A DNA stretch of 64,000 nucleotides from Hymenobacter sp. UV11 (GTDB lineage Bacteria > Bacteroidota > Bacteroidia > Cytophagales > Hymenobacteraceae), in contig NZ_SRII01000011.1 in NCBI RefSeq assembly GCF_004684095.1, positions 62,001 through 126,000 of the forward strand, read 5' to 3'. Position numbers and translations under genes: made by a program. The notes beneath the pieces were generated by a model. The model did not search any database, was not told the DNA's origin, and worked only from the letters and a program-made list of their open reading frames with translations. Shown one piece after another: positions 1-8,373 of the stretch (the stretch's first letter is position 1; the number at the start of each line of letters is the position of its first letter).

Positions 1-101
1 CCGTGCAAGCGCTACAGCGAGATGGTCACTCGCCCTCCATTGACTTGCTCGAAATTGACCGCATTGGGCAGTTGTATTCCGTCTGGCGCGGCACGACATA
101 G
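1..101 (+). CDS. C-terminal end of an unidentified protein (partial)
   Basis: An open frame enters from the left edge and ends at a TAG at 99-101. Only about 32 residues are visible, reading VQALQRDGHSPSIDL and ending SVWRGTT. The fragment is charged and soluble, with no motif I recognise. A degenerate copy of the inverted-repeat end sequence seen elsewhere in the window begins right at the stop codon, so this gene may have been cut by an insertion. The frame is open to the window edge, but the function cannot be assigned. Confidence 0.4.
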   Translation, partial: VQALQRDGHSPSIDLLEIDRIGQLYSVWRGTT

Positions 102-123
102 ACCCTAATTGAAAGTTTAGTCC
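101..123 (+). repeat. Degenerate copy of the GGCCTTGGTTAAAAGTTTGGT end repeat
   Basis: The stretch GACCCTAATTGAAAGTTTAG, followed by TCC, matches the end repeat at 46640 and 63812 at roughly 16 of 21 positions. The shared core is AAAGTTT-GT. It could be the end of an older or related element, or a chance match. Confidence 0.3.
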
Positions 124-156
124 AGAAGTCGCATTTGCCAGCTTCTGCGCAGTGCT

Positions 157-456
157 TTACTTAGCCATCTCGTAGGGCAGGCCGCGATACTTCCAATCGG
201 GAAAGCCTTCTTCCAGGCGCACCGCCCCGTAGCCGTGGGCGGTGAGCAGCTGCACGGACTCGTCGGCAAACACGCAGAACGGCCCTCGGCAGTAAGCCAC
301 GATGGTGCCGGTGCGCGGCAGTTCTTCGAGCCGGCCCACCAGTTCGGCAAACGGCAGGGACACGGCCTGCGGCAGGTGACCCTGGCGGTACTCGTCGGTG
401 GAGCGCACGTCGAGCAGCACCACGCCTTCCCCGTCCAGTTTGCCCAATAGCTCCAT
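157..456 (-). pseudogene. Rhodanese domain, probable remnant of an ArsR-rhodanese regulator
   Basis: The 99-residue product is a single rhodanese domain: LLDVRSTDEYRQGHLPQA, then the active-site loop YCRGPFCVFADE, then a C-terminal LEEGFPDWKYRGLP. This loop form, with Cys followed by RGPFCVFADE, is the one I know from proteins with an ArsR-type helix-turn-helix N-terminus fused to rhodanese. That N-terminus is missing here. A stop codon lies directly before the ATG, and the neighbouring gene begins 38 bp away on the other strand. It could still fold as a free single-domain rhodanese (sulfurtransferase or arsenate-related role), but a truncated remnant is more likely. Confidence 0.6.
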
Positions 457-494
457 TCAGGGCATGAAATTTTAAGATTAACTCAGTCCAAACC

Positions 495-1340
495 ATGATT
501 AACGGCGATAAAAAAGACAGTGACGTGCTGCGACACTACTGCCAGGTGCTCACCGAAAGTATCCAAAGCGCTGGCCAGCCCTTCACTGAAGCGAACCAGA
601 TTCAGCACACCTATCTGGACCTGCTTCGACGGATGCGTTGCAGCTTACTAGGGGTTGTTGTCCACCTGGAGCGCTGGCCGGAAATAATCGAGTTGAAGCT
701 GCCCATCTCCCTGGCATTTCGCACAGCGCTGACGGATGCCCTGACGGGGCTCTACCTGGCAACATTCGACGACGATGCGCAGGCATTTCAGCATGAACTG
801 ATGGTGCTTGATATCGAGTACTTCAAGTACGTCAAAACCATTTTTGAAAATACGGCGCTGGAAATGCCCACTGCCAATGCCGCTGAGATAGCCCAGGAAG
901 AGCAGACCCGGTGGACCACGCTGTACCAGAAAGCGGAACACCTGCTGCGTGTTCCTGGTGAACCCCAGTTGAAAAGCCCGGAAATGCTGCGCGAGCCCCG
1001 GCACCACTACCTGTTTCAGGTGCCCAACGGCCACACGCGCCCGCTATCTGAAAAGGATATGTTCCATCAAATCAAGGCGCACCCGGCTACGCAGCATCTG
1101 GCCCGGCTTTACATCGTGCAGCGCCACTTATCCCAGCAGCACCACTACGCCCCGGCAAACCGCGATTTTATTCAACTGCCGCCAGCAATTGACTGCCGCT
1201 ATTGGTTTGAGGCGTTGGTGTATGTCATTGAAATAAGCGGCATGCTCATGGCCCTGCTAGATGTCCACCAGCCAGTACGCCAGGAATTAGGCGAGCACCA
1301 GGCTGCGCTACTGGATTGGCTAGCTGACCGTGCCGAATGA
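495..1340 (+). CDS. Hypothetical protein, 281 aa
   Basis: This is a mostly alpha-helical, soluble protein of 281 residues starting MINGDKKDSDVLRHYCQV. No signal peptide or membrane segment is visible. Trp/His-rich stretches and a middle that reads like paired helices (LTDALTGLYLATFDDD) recall the helical DUF5677-like proteins of unknown function, but the resemblance is loose and I do not assign it. Its stop overlaps the next start as ATGA, so it is probably translationally coupled to the transporter gene that follows. Codon use matches its neighbours. Confidence 0.7.
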   Translation: MINGDKKDSDVLRHYCQVLTESIQSAGQPFTEANQIQHTYLDLLRRMRCSLLGVVVHLERWPEIIELKLPISLAFRTALTDALTGLYLATFDDDAQAFQHELMVLDIEYFKYVKTIFENTALEMPTANAAEIAQEEQTRWTTLYQKAEHLLRVPGEPQLKSPEMLREPRHHYLFQVPNGHTRPLSEKDMFHQIKAHPATQHLARLYIVQRHLSQQHHYAPANRDFIQLPPAIDCRYWFEALVYVIEISGMLMALLDVHQPVRQELGEHQAALLDWLADRAE

Positions 1341-2125
1341 TACCTGCCGCTTCTCCCGCTTGGCCAACCCTGCTTGGCTTTTCGCTGCTGCCAGCCGTGG
1401 TTATGATTGCCGGCGCGGCCCTGGCCGTGTGGCGCGCCCCCGGCCCCAAGTTGCGCAGTGCTATTCTGCACTTCGCGGCGGGCGTTATCTTCTCCGTGGT
1501 GGCCGTGGAGCTGCTGCCCGACATCGTGCAGCACCACGCGCCCTACGAGGTGGCCCTGGGCTTTGGCCTCGGCGTGGCCACGATGCTCGGGCTGCGCTAC
1601 TTCACTCAGCGGCTGGAAAAGCAGTCGGAGACAGCCCTGGAAATGCCGGCCGCGCCGGGTGCGACTCCGGTGAGTTCTGCCGGTACCTCGCCGCTGCCGT
1701 GGGGCCTGCTGGTTGCCATTGGTATTGACATTCTCATTGATGGACTGCTGCTGGGCATTGGATTTGCGGCGGGCGCGAAGGAGGGCACCCTGCTGGCAAT
1801 CGCGCTCACTATTGAATTACTCTCGCTAGGCCTGGCCACGGCGGTGGAGCTGCGCGACGGCGGGCACAGCAAGGGCCGGGCCGTGGCCATCGTGGCGGGC
1901 ACTTCCTTAATGCTACTCGTGGGGGCGGGTATCGGCACTACCGTGCTGCGCGGGGCCACCGGCAACTTGCTCGAAGTAGTGCTTTCCTTTGGCCTGGCCG
2001 CCCTGCTGTTCCTGGTCACCGAAGAGTTGCTGACCGAAGCCCACGAGGAAGCGGAGACGCCGCTACTCACGCTGGCTTTCTTTGTCGGCTTTCTGCTGTT
2101 TCTGCTGCTGGGCATGGTTGCCTGA
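1337..2125 (+). CDS. ZIP-family-like metal transporter
   Basis: The 262-residue protein is strongly hydrophobic, with about eight predicted membrane segments split by a polar loop around residues 95-120. The segment containing FAAGVIFSVVAVELLPD and the later IGIDILIDGLLLGIGFAAG carry the polar residues inside helices typical of the ZIP family of divalent cation (Zn/Fe) permeases. A further helix ends in LLFLVTEELLTEAHEE. The canonical ZIP histidines in these helices are largely replaced by acidic residues, so the substrate is uncertain. The start overlaps the upstream gene by 4 bp. It probably sits in the inner membrane and moves metal ions. Confidence 0.75.
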   Translation: MIPAASPAWPTLLGFSLLPAVVMIAGAALAVWRAPGPKLRSAILHFAAGVIFSVVAVELLPDIVQHHAPYEVALGFGLGVATMLGLRYFTQRLEKQSETALEMPAAPGATPVSSAGTSPLPWGLLVAIGIDILIDGLLLGIGFAAGAKEGTLLAIALTIELLSLGLATAVELRDGGHSKGRAVAIVAGTSLMLLVGAGIGTTVLRGATGNLLEVVLSFGLAALLFLVTEELLTEAHEEAETPLLTLAFFVGFLLFLLLGMVA

Positions 2126-2163
2126 CTCATATAGTAAACATCCGTACCGCTTATACATTTCTC

Positions 2164-2433
2164 ATGCACACCGTTATGATTGACCTCACCCTGACGCCGG
2201 AAGGTCGCCGCCTGGCCTTCTCCAAAGAATTGCTGGAAGTGGCCCACGTTTTCCGCCGGGTGGGCGGGGCGGCTGGCCCCTGGCAGCGGGTGGCCGTGAA
2301 CACCCGCTCGCCCTACCTGGATGCCGATGTCTTCGCACCGGGAACGCAGTTGGAATATTACGTGCAGCACGAAACACAGCGGGGTGCCGCAGAAGCCCGT
2401 AGTCACCTAGTTAGCACCACGCTGCCCTTATAG
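2164..2433 (+). CDS. Small hypothetical protein, 89 aa
   Basis: An 89-residue soluble protein, beginning MHTVMIDLTLTPEGRRLAF and ending in VSTTLPL. Secondary structure looks like alternating strands and one helix (FSKELLEVAHVFRRVG). No cysteines or recognisable catalytic motif are present. It lies 38 bp behind the transporter gene on the same strand, so it may be the last gene of that operon. I do not recognise the family. Confidence 0.55.
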   Translation: MHTVMIDLTLTPEGRRLAFSKELLEVAHVFRRVGGAAGPWQRVAVNTRSPYLDADVFAPGTQLEYYVQHETQRGAAEARSHLVSTTLPL

Positions 2434-2495
2434 TCCATCCCGGCCTGTATGCTGCGCGCTCACCTACTTGCGTCGGCGGGGAGCACGCCGGGGTA

Positions 2496-2714
2496 CTACA
2501 ACCGGCGCAGGCGGACCACTACTTCCCGAATGACCGAAAAGGTGTAAGTCGTGACCTGTTTTCCCGGCTGCACGGCGAGGGCCGCCGCACTGGCAACCAG
2601 CACCGGGGGCCGGGTAACTTCGTGATAGAGCTGCACTCCCCGGTAGCAGGTGAATAATATACCGGCCGCCAGGGCAAACAGCGCCGTGTAAAAGGCAATT
2701 TTCTTCGTGTTCAT
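2496..2714 (-). CDS. Small single-span membrane protein, 72 aa
   Basis: I chose the ATG at 2714, giving MNTKKIAFYTALFALAAGIL as a single N-terminal membrane helix or signal anchor. It is followed by a short basic tail ending VVVRLRRL. A longer upstream extension is possible in frame, but it encodes an Arg/Pro/Cys-rich stretch without protein-like character. The function is unknown. Confidence 0.5.
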   Translation of the reverse strand: MNTKKIAFYTALFALAAGILFTCYRGVQLYHEVTRPPVLVASAAALAVQPGKQVTTYTFSVIREVVVRLRRL

Positions 2715-3210
2715 TGGGTTGCGCTTGTACAAAGCCGGGCACCAGCCCGGTGGTATGCGGTGAAAAATCAGTTGAGGCGAAGGAGCGCTAACCCGCCCCG
2801 ACACGGGTAAGTAGCCCCTATGCAACCTCGCCGGCAGGCTTCGAGAGGATAAAAGCAAACTTTTTTTGGAGAGCAGAAAAATGGCCGGGTCAGCCAGCAG
2901 CGCGCTTACAAAGGTGAGCCAGCAGCAACGGCGATTTGTTAGATACCCGCATCTAGGCAATTACCTTTGCAGCAAGCACTTGCTAATAAATAGCGCCCGT
3001 TGCCTACCTTATCAAGGGGGCTGCAAGCGCGGTTTAATAGGGGGGCCAGACGCAACTATATCATAAGCTTGCCGGAAGGCAGCTCGCCAGCGGGGTGGGG
3101 CAGAAACTCTGAGCAGATTCATCGCCACAAACCTGCGATGGCCGCGCAACGAATCATAGGACACCATTTGCGTTTTCGTTATTTGCAATTGTTATTAACG
3201 CAAAACGCCT
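2715..3210. other. Intergenic stretch without a supported gene
   Basis: About 500 bases with no convincing coding region on either strand. Open frames here have poor composition. No strong hairpin or repeat is visible. Confidence 0.5.
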
Positions 3211-3546
3211 TTGTCACTCCTCGACAACTCCCAAATTGCCTGCGAATACTGCCGGCAAAAGTTTGTCCCCAAAAAGCGGTGGGTACAGAAATACTGCGGC
3301 AGCCCCTGCCGGGTAGCGGCCTGCAACCAACGCGCTGGGCGGGCCCATCCGCTCGAAAGCCAGTCGGCCACCAAAGCCCGCCGGCGCAAAGAGCGCGGGC
3401 GCACGCCCACCGCCGTAGCTGCCAATCAGCCGGCTCCAGCGAATGAGGAAGTACTCGCCGCCATCGGGCAGCTGGCCGAGCGCCTGTCGGCAATGGAACA
3501 GTTGCAGCAGCAGTTGCTGGCCTTGCTCCTGCCACCGGCCGCGTAG
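3211..3546 (+). CDS. Small zinc-finger protein with C-terminal coiled coil
   Basis: A 111-residue protein, apparently starting at a TTG. Residues 11-38 hold four cysteines in a C-x2-C then C-x3-C arrangement (CEYCRQKF, later YCGSPCRVAAC) with many basic residues, as in a nucleic-acid-binding zinc finger. A basic KARRRKERGR stretch follows. The C-terminus (EEVLAAIGQLAERLSAMEQL) reads as a coiled coil with repeated Gln and Leu, suggesting dimerisation. Similar small plasmid proteins exist in Bacteroidota, but I cannot name this one. A good terminator follows directly. The start codon is uncertain. Confidence 0.55.
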   Translation: MSLLDNSQIACEYCRQKFVPKKRWVQKYCGSPCRVAACNQRAGRAHPLESQSATKARRRKERGRTPTAVAANQPAPANEEVLAAIGQLAERLSAMEQLQQQLLALLLPPAA

Positions 3547-3570
3547 GCGGCCTTATCCGATAGGCATAAA

Positions 3571-3599
3571 AAAGACCTTGCCGAATCAGCAAGGTCTTT
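3571..3599 (+). terminator. Rho-independent terminator
   Basis: A perfect 11-bp stem, AAAGACCTTGC with GCAAGGTCTTT, has a 7-base loop. It is preceded by an A-run and followed by TTTC, 24 bp after the stop codon of the zinc-finger gene. The A/T ends allow it to work in both directions. Confidence 0.8.
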
Positions 3600-3665
3600 C
3601 TGCATGTTGCTAGTGCTTTCCTATCAATGGCGAGGGGCACCGGTTCAAATGTAGAGCTTGGAGCT

Positions 3666-3827
3666 TTACTTAATCGAGCTATTCAGCTCATCGCACAAGG
3701 CTTGAGGGATAGCCAGGGTAATGGCCTCGCCGCTCTTGCGATGGTAGAGTTCGGTGATTCGGGCATTGACAGCTTTAAGTAGCTAGGCTGCTACTTGGAC
3801 ACCCGGTAAGTTGGCCTTGGCACAGCC
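3666..3827 (-). pseudogene. Degraded short ORF with an in-frame TAG
   Basis: On the minus strand a protein-like frame reads KANLPGVQVAA, then TAG (3783-3785), then LLKAVNARITELYHRKSGEA and IPQALCDELNSSIK before a TAA. The sequence after the amber codon has good helical character, and composition is continuous across it. No family is recognised. This is probably the 3' end of a decayed gene. Confidence 0.35.
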
Positions 3828-3910
3828 AGCAACCGAGCTTCGTAGGGCAGCGGTTGCAAACCCGCCAGCCTACACCTTCCTTTACTACACCTACTCAAAT
3901 TCCCTTTTCT

Positions 3911-4405
3911 ATGGAGCTATCCTTACTCGACGGTGAACGCCTCTTGCACCAGTCACCCAACCAAGTTGTCAGCCTTACTACGCACCGGGTGCGGCTGCAC
4001 CGGGCTAGTGGCTCGGCCGCCCATATTGTGTCCATGATGCTGGAGAAAGTCAGCTCTTGTGAAATTCGCTACCTCAGTCACCCGTGGCTATTGCTGGTGG
4101 GGGCACTGCTGGCAGTAAGCGGCGTATTGGCGTTGTTTCAGCGGGTCGAGCCGGGCATCGTGGCCTTGCTACTACTAGTTGGCGGCGGGTTGCTTATCGC
4201 TTATTTTGCCTCGCGTCATCACGTAGTCAGCATTACCTCCGACGGGGGAACCCGCCTAAGCTTCGAAACCAAGGGCATGCAGCGCCAGGTAGTGATTGGC
4301 TTCATCGACCATCTGGAGCAGGCCAAAGACCAGCGAATGCTTCAACTAAGCCGGGGTGGGCATTCTCTAGCTGGCCAACCGGATGCGCTGTACGCTGCCC
4401 GCTAA
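3911..4405 (+). CDS. Two-span membrane protein with PH-like flanks, hypothetical
   Basis: The ATG at 3911 (MELSLLDGERLLHQSPNQ) was preferred over an earlier in-frame ATG at 3854, because the extra residues are low in structure. The 164-residue product has a beta-rich N-terminus (VVSLTTHRVRLHRASG) and two adjacent hydrophobic helices around residues 58-105. A second beta-rich part follows (HHVVSITSDGGTRLSFETKG). This layout, a PH-like barrel split by a membrane hairpin, resembles bacterial PH-domain membrane proteins of unknown role. The function is not established. Confidence 0.6.
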   Translation: MELSLLDGERLLHQSPNQVVSLTTHRVRLHRASGSAAHIVSMMLEKVSSCEIRYLSHPWLLLVGALLAVSGVLALFQRVEPGIVALLLLVGGGLLIAYFASRHHVVSITSDGGTRLSFETKGMQRQVVIGFIDHLEQAKDQRMLQLSRGGHSLAGQPDALYAAR

Positions 4406-4411
4406 CGAGCT

Positions 4412-4684
4412 GTGTGTAGTGAGGTACTACTATCACTCGTTCCGGTATTTGAAGCGGCCATCATTTCTGATTTACCGACCTCGTTACGGGAAGGCAAACG
4501 CGCTTTGCGGCTGAGTGATGATGATTTTAGAAAATAGCGAATAGATTTTACGCCTTCCGGAAAGACTCTGCTCACAGGTACCCCCTTCAATTTACAAGTC
4601 CGAGCGGACGGGCAAAAACGAGGTAAGCATGAGGAGAAAAAGAATTGGACACTAACAAAATTCTTACTAAAAATTCGCAAATAA
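4412..4684 (+). pseudogene. Degraded ORF with an in-frame TAG
   Basis: From a GTG at 4412 the frame reads VPVFEAAIISDLPTSLREGK, then LRLSDDDFRK, then TAG at 4535-4537. It continues RIDFTPSGKTLLTGTPFNLQ and KNWTLTKFLLKIRK before a TAA at 4682. The text on both sides of the amber codon looks like one basic protein. An open frame on the opposite strand is a shadow of this. The family is not recognised. Confidence 0.35.
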
Positions 4685-4889
4685 TGTATATACATCAATC
4701 CGCCACCTTGCGAAGTGCTCGCCTGCACCACCATTCTGCTTCGCACCACAACTTGTCTGAAAGTCCTTGATTATTAACTTAAAAAAAATCGACTCGCCTT
4801 GTTTTGAGTTTTTATAAATTCTTTCATATTCTTTACTTATTTAAGGGTGCCATAACTTACTTATTTTCAAATAATTGTCGGCATCAAAA

Positions 4890-5055
4890 GGGGAAGGAAT
4901 GCCGCGCTACTAAGGAAGGAATGCCGTGAACTAAGGAAAAGATGCCGTTGAAGTAAGGAAGGAATGCCGTGAACTGAGGAAGGAATGCCGTTGAGTAGGG
5001 AAAGATATTGATTTCTTCCTTAGTTTGCGGCATTCCTTCCCTAGTTTGACTCATT
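4890..5055 (+). repeat. Iteron array, probable replication origin of rep 1
   Basis: Five direct copies of a unit close to AGGAAGGAATGCCGTGAACT occur at about 4891, 4913, 4934, 4956 and 4977, with 21-22 bp spacing (two helical turns). A sixth copy lies inverted at about 5016-5047 (GCGGCATTCCTTCCCTAGTT). The array ends just before the ATG of the Rep protein and is flanked on the left by an AT-rich stretch (4770-4870). This is the standard iteron-type origin layout. The inverted copy overlapping the promoter region could serve in autorepression. Confidence 0.85.
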
Positions 5056-5060
5056 CACCC

Positions 5061-6281
5061 ATGAAAGGGCTCCAGACCACCAGGCTCCACGAAGTCGCAT
5101 TTCTAAGCAATACCATCATCCGTTCTCCGCTGTACCTCAGTAACATCGAGGCCCGGTTGTTTGCGCTGGCACTGGGGTGCCTGCACCAGAAGGAGGATTC
5201 GCTGGAGTTCTCCGTGCATTTTAATGATGTGACGACCAGCTCCCGCAATGGGGGTAGCCAATACACGGTGCTGCACGAAGCCCGCGCCCGGCTTACCCAG
5301 CCGCTCATCACGCACGATAAGAGCAAGGGGAAGCGCCGTAGTGATGCCATTCCGCTCTTCACCATCATCACCCTGGATGAGGGCACGAGCCTGGTCACTG
5401 GCCAGTTCAACCCTATTCTGAAGGAGTATTTGCTCGGCCTCGCCGGCAAGTTCACCACCGTAGAGTTGGAATCACTGTTAACGCTTAAAAGTGCCCACAG
5501 CCAGCGCCTGTTCTGGATTCTGCGCAGCTACCACAACCAGACCTGGCAGGAGCCTATTTCGTTCGAGCAGCTGCGCGAGTGGTTGTTTGGGGAAAATTCC
5601 GATATCTATCCCCTTTGGAACGACTTCAACCGCTACGTGCTGAAACCCGCCCTCCTGGAGTTTCAGGCCATTGGCTGGGCAGTGGACGTGACCGTCGAAA
5701 AGCGGGGCCGCCGGACGGACACGCTTTTGTTCAAAATGACGAACACCCAGGGCAGTGCCGAGACGCCGGAACTGAGCAAGTCCAAAAAAGCGCTCACCCT
5801 GGGCGAAATTACCGAGTTTCGCGAGCTTCTGGCGGCTAAATACAAGGAGCTGCCCGCGCTCTACGACCGGCTGCGACTGGACTTTGAGCTCAAGGAATAC
5901 CAAGCCCGCGAAGTAGTCAACAATATCTCGGACCTGACGGCCTATCGACTGGTCACTAAGGTGCTCTACGAAGTGCGCCTCGCCCTCTCCGACCGTAAGC
6001 CCCTTAAATCGCTGGCGGCCTACACGCTCAGCCAACTAAAAGCCGTATTGCCCGTGTATCAGCCACTGGGTGAGGCAGTAGGGAATCCGGCTGAGCCAGC
6101 CTCGCAGGGCAAGGCTACCAAGAGTCCGCAACAACAGCAACTCGAAGAGGCCCGGCTGCGGCTGCAATTCGTGCAGCAAGAGGCCCCGGCGACCCTTTTT
6201 TCCGAGCAGGATAAAGCAGCGCGAACAGCAGAGCTGGAAGCGGAAATCGCTGCCCTGACAAAGCAGTTGGAGCAGAGGTAG
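5061..6281 (+). CDS. rep: Replication initiation protein 1 (Rep_3 type)
   Basis: A 406-residue protein starting at ATG 5061. A longer frame from a TTG at 5025 runs through the inverted iteron and is unlikely. Residues 1-230 show the two-winged-helix layout of Rep_3/RepB-type initiators: an N-terminal dimerisation part (NTIIRSPLYLSNIEARLFAL), then LESLLTLKSAHSQRLFWIL and FEQLREWLFGENSD, then the second winged helix ending DTLLFKM. Residues 245-406 form an extra helical, Gln/Glu-rich tail. It should bind the iterons directly upstream and open the origin. It is not closely similar to the other two initiators in the window. Confidence 0.85.
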   Translation: MKGLQTTRLHEVAFLSNTIIRSPLYLSNIEARLFALALGCLHQKEDSLEFSVHFNDVTTSSRNGGSQYTVLHEARARLTQPLITHDKSKGKRRSDAIPLFTIITLDEGTSLVTGQFNPILKEYLLGLAGKFTTVELESLLTLKSAHSQRLFWILRSYHNQTWQEPISFEQLREWLFGENSDIYPLWNDFNRYVLKPALLEFQAIGWAVDVTVEKRGRRTDTLLFKMTNTQGSAETPELSKSKKALTLGEITEFRELLAAKYKELPALYDRLRLDFELKEYQAREVVNNISDLTAYRLVTKVLYEVRLALSDRKPLKSLAAYTLSQLKAVLPVYQPLGEAVGNPAEPASQGKATKSPQQQQLEEARLRLQFVQQEAPATLFSEQDKAARTAELEAEIAALTKQLEQR

Positions 6282-6802
6282 CTTCAGAAATTCAGAATGA
6301 AAATAACGAGCGCTCTAGAACCGCGTAGCACTCAGATGACCCAGTAGTACTTTTCAATCAGGTACTGATAATACGCTGCGCCGCAGTGGTAATCAGGATG
6401 GCGGTGTAATGTCATCGGATTCGCCACTGGTCACAGTGAACAGCGTTTAGTGAGCAAATAGATACAACAGCTAGTCCCCAAAATGTGCCCCTTGCAATTG
6501 CGGGTCGTCAACTACGACCTGCGTATGGGCAATATCCTCCTAGTGGGTCCAGAATTAACAACGCTTTTGGTGAGCCGTATTTTTAGTATTATCTGAGAAG
6601 GCTAACGGCAAGTGGTTTCAGGAGACATTCCATTTGTTGAATTATATCATAAAAATGTGCAATATGACGACATTATACTGACACGGTAACGTCCTAAACA
6701 GTAGGTGCACAATATGCTTTTACCCATAATACGTGATGTGCAATTAAAGTGTCTGTGAAAAATAATTTATTGGTAGTCAGTAATTAACAATGTATAATCG
6801 CA
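6282..6802. other. AT-rich intergenic stretch, no gene seen
   Basis: About 520 bases between rep 1 and the Panacea-domain gene. Neither strand has a coding-like frame. The right half (6600-6790) is distinctly AT-rich compared with the surroundings. No iterons matching the upstream array are present. Confidence 0.5.
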
Positions 6803-6828
6803 AAACATCCACTAAAAAGTGGATGTTT
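6803..6828 (+). promoter_or_regulatory. Inverted repeat, candidate operator of the Panacea gene
   Basis: A perfect 11-bp inverted repeat, AAACATCCACT and AGTGGATGTTT, with an AAAA centre. It ends 16 bp before the -7 promoter element at 6845, where a repressor would block polymerase. The downstream gene has an N-terminal helix-turn-helix-like segment, so autoregulation is plausible. It could instead act as a terminator for transcription from the left. Confidence 0.5.
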
Positions 6829-6844
6829 ATCGGGTGCAGCTGTA

Positions 6845-6852
6845 TATCTTTG
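6845..6852 (+). promoter_or_regulatory. Bacteroidota -7 promoter element
   Basis: TATCTTTG fits the TAnnTTTG consensus and lies 70 bp before the start codon of the Panacea-domain gene. Confidence 0.5.
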
Positions 6853-6921
6853 TTAAGTACAGAATGAAGGCAGCATGTAATAACCACTAATTGGTTGGCT
6901 GTTGCTTAACGTAGCTACCAT

Positions 6922-7974
6922 ATGCTTGCTTCTCAGATTCCTGCTCCTGCCCCAGACGAGGTGGCAATGCTCCGTCAGGAAGCTGATAAGCAGACTTTTC
7001 GTAAGGAGCAGTTTTCGTTTACCCGCTACTATTATGAGGGCCGGGTAACGCGGCAACGCTTTACTACTCCGGCGCTGGATGAATTACACGACACCCAGGT
7101 TCACAACCAATATCGGGAAAAATACCAATTTATGTTCCCCGAGCAGCTTGTTCGGATGCGCGAGCGCTACGGTTTGACAGCTGCTCGCATGGCGCTACTG
7201 CTTGACTTTGGTCCCAATCAGTATGGTAATTACGAAGCTGGCGAGGTGCCTAGCGCCTCAAACGCCAAGATTTTGCGTCTTGCCAATGACCCGACTACGT
7301 TTCTAGGCATTGTACGCGATAAGCGCGAGGAATTGCGGCCGACTGAGTATGAGAAGCTGCGTCGCCACATTGACGCGTTGCTCGACGCACAGACGCCGCG
7401 CCGGGTTGCTGGCTTGGCTGTAGCCCCCACTTTCTCAGTGGCCGAGCCTGACCCCGACCAGTATACCGGCTACGTGGTGCCGAGCCCGGAAAAATTTGCC
7501 GAACTCGTGCTTTACTTTTTTGGCCACTTAGATAATCTATTCAAAGTAAAGCTGCTCAAGCTGCTGTTTTACTGCGACTTTCAGCATTACCGCCTGTTTG
7601 GTCGAGCTATTACCGGCCAGCGGTACCGGGCTATTCAGCATGGCCCCGTACCGCAGGAATACGGACAGCGTCTGCAGGAAATGGTGCAACAAGACCTATT
7701 GCAGGCCAGCTTTCACAGCAGCCTGGTACAAAGCTCAGACGGTAGTCCGGTACTCGTGCATAAAGCCACGCGGGCCGCCAGGCTGGAGGTGTTCACCGAC
7801 ACCGAACGGCAGGTTATTCAACAGGTGTTTCATCGCCTGGGTCGCAAGACCCGGGTTGAACTGGAAAATCTAAGTCATACCGAGCGCGCCTGGCAGGAAA
7901 ACAACGCGCAGCACGGTCGAATCAGCTACCAAGCCTACGCGTTTGATTTACAATCGCTGCCGCTGGGCCAGTAA
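6922..7974 (+). CDS. HTH plus Panacea (SocA/DUF4065) domain protein
   Basis: A 350-residue protein. Residues 70-130 resemble an MqsA/XRE-type helix-turn-helix (LVRMRERYGLTAARMALLLD, then YGNYEAGEVPS). Residues 190-290 match the Panacea or SocA-type domain: FKVKLLKLLFYCDFQHY, then GRAITGQRYRAIQHGPVPQE. Panacea domains act as antitoxins or proteolytic-adaptor-type chaperones for many unrelated toxins, usually encoded next door. No toxin-like ORF is visible within 600 bp upstream or 390 bp downstream, so the protein may be solitary or serve the CBASS operon that follows. An inverted repeat and a -7 element precede it. Confidence 0.75.
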   Translation: MLASQIPAPAPDEVAMLRQEADKQTFRKEQFSFTRYYYEGRVTRQRFTTPALDELHDTQVHNQYREKYQFMFPEQLVRMRERYGLTAARMALLLDFGPNQYGNYEAGEVPSASNAKILRLANDPTTFLGIVRDKREELRPTEYEKLRRHIDALLDAQTPRRVAGLAVAPTFSVAEPDPDQYTGYVVPSPEKFAELVLYFFGHLDNLFKVKLLKLLFYCDFQHYRLFGRAITGQRYRAIQHGPVPQEYGQRLQEMVQQDLLQASFHSSLVQSSDGSPVLVHKATRAARLEVFTDTERQVIQQVFHRLGRKTRVELENLSHTERAWQENNAQHGRISYQAYAFDLQSLPLGQ

Positions 7975-8004
7975 TTTTCGCGCTTAAAAACCTTAACTAG
8001 CACT

Positions 8005-8146
8005 ATAAAAAACTAAAAACCAGCCATCGCAGGCCGCGACGACTGGCAAAGAGAAAAGTAATCAACGATTGGACCCGTAGTTACGTGGCCGGGGGTAGTG
8101 CCCCGGCAGCTTCTCTCTTCCTATTTCAAGTGAGGGTGCAAAGGTA
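8005..8146 (-). ncRNA. Candidate small structured RNA
   Basis: Read on the minus strand, TACCTTTG (8139-8146) fits the Bacteroidota -7 element. About 90 bases downstream is a terminator: 11-bp arms at 8036-8046 and 8020-8030 with G-U pairs, loop GGCCT, then a T-rich tail at 8007-8019. In between, a GCCGGGG/CCCCGGC hairpin can form. AGAGAGAAG can pair with CTTTTCTCT to close a larger domain. No ORF fits, so an RNA of roughly 125 nt is inferred. It lies between the Panacea gene and the CBASS operon, antisense to both. No family is recognised. Confidence 0.45.
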
Positions 8147-8373
8147 GCGGCTTCCCGTTACGGAACAAGACTTTGCCCTGTTGCGAGGCCCGGGCTTTTG
8201 CTCACCCCCCGTTGCCGGGTGGGCACCCCCTTATTGCCTTTGCGCAGGTGGCCTTCGAGGGCTGCCCTACCTCGCCGTGCCTAGTTGCTAGAAGTAAGCC
8301 AGGCAGGAACACGGTGGCCCCAGCCGCCTGCGCGACAGGATGAATAGTCACTCTGTAACAACCCGTCGCTTTT

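Noticed and set aside
2496..2960. Longer 154-aa version of the small membrane protein
   Set aside because: The N-terminal extension is Cys/Arg/Pro-rich and non-protein-like; the signal-anchor start at 2714 is convincing.
4402..4749. Minus-strand ORF of 115 aa
   Set aside because: It is antisense to a decayed + strand frame with better protein character, and its own sequence is Ser/Arg-rich without structure.
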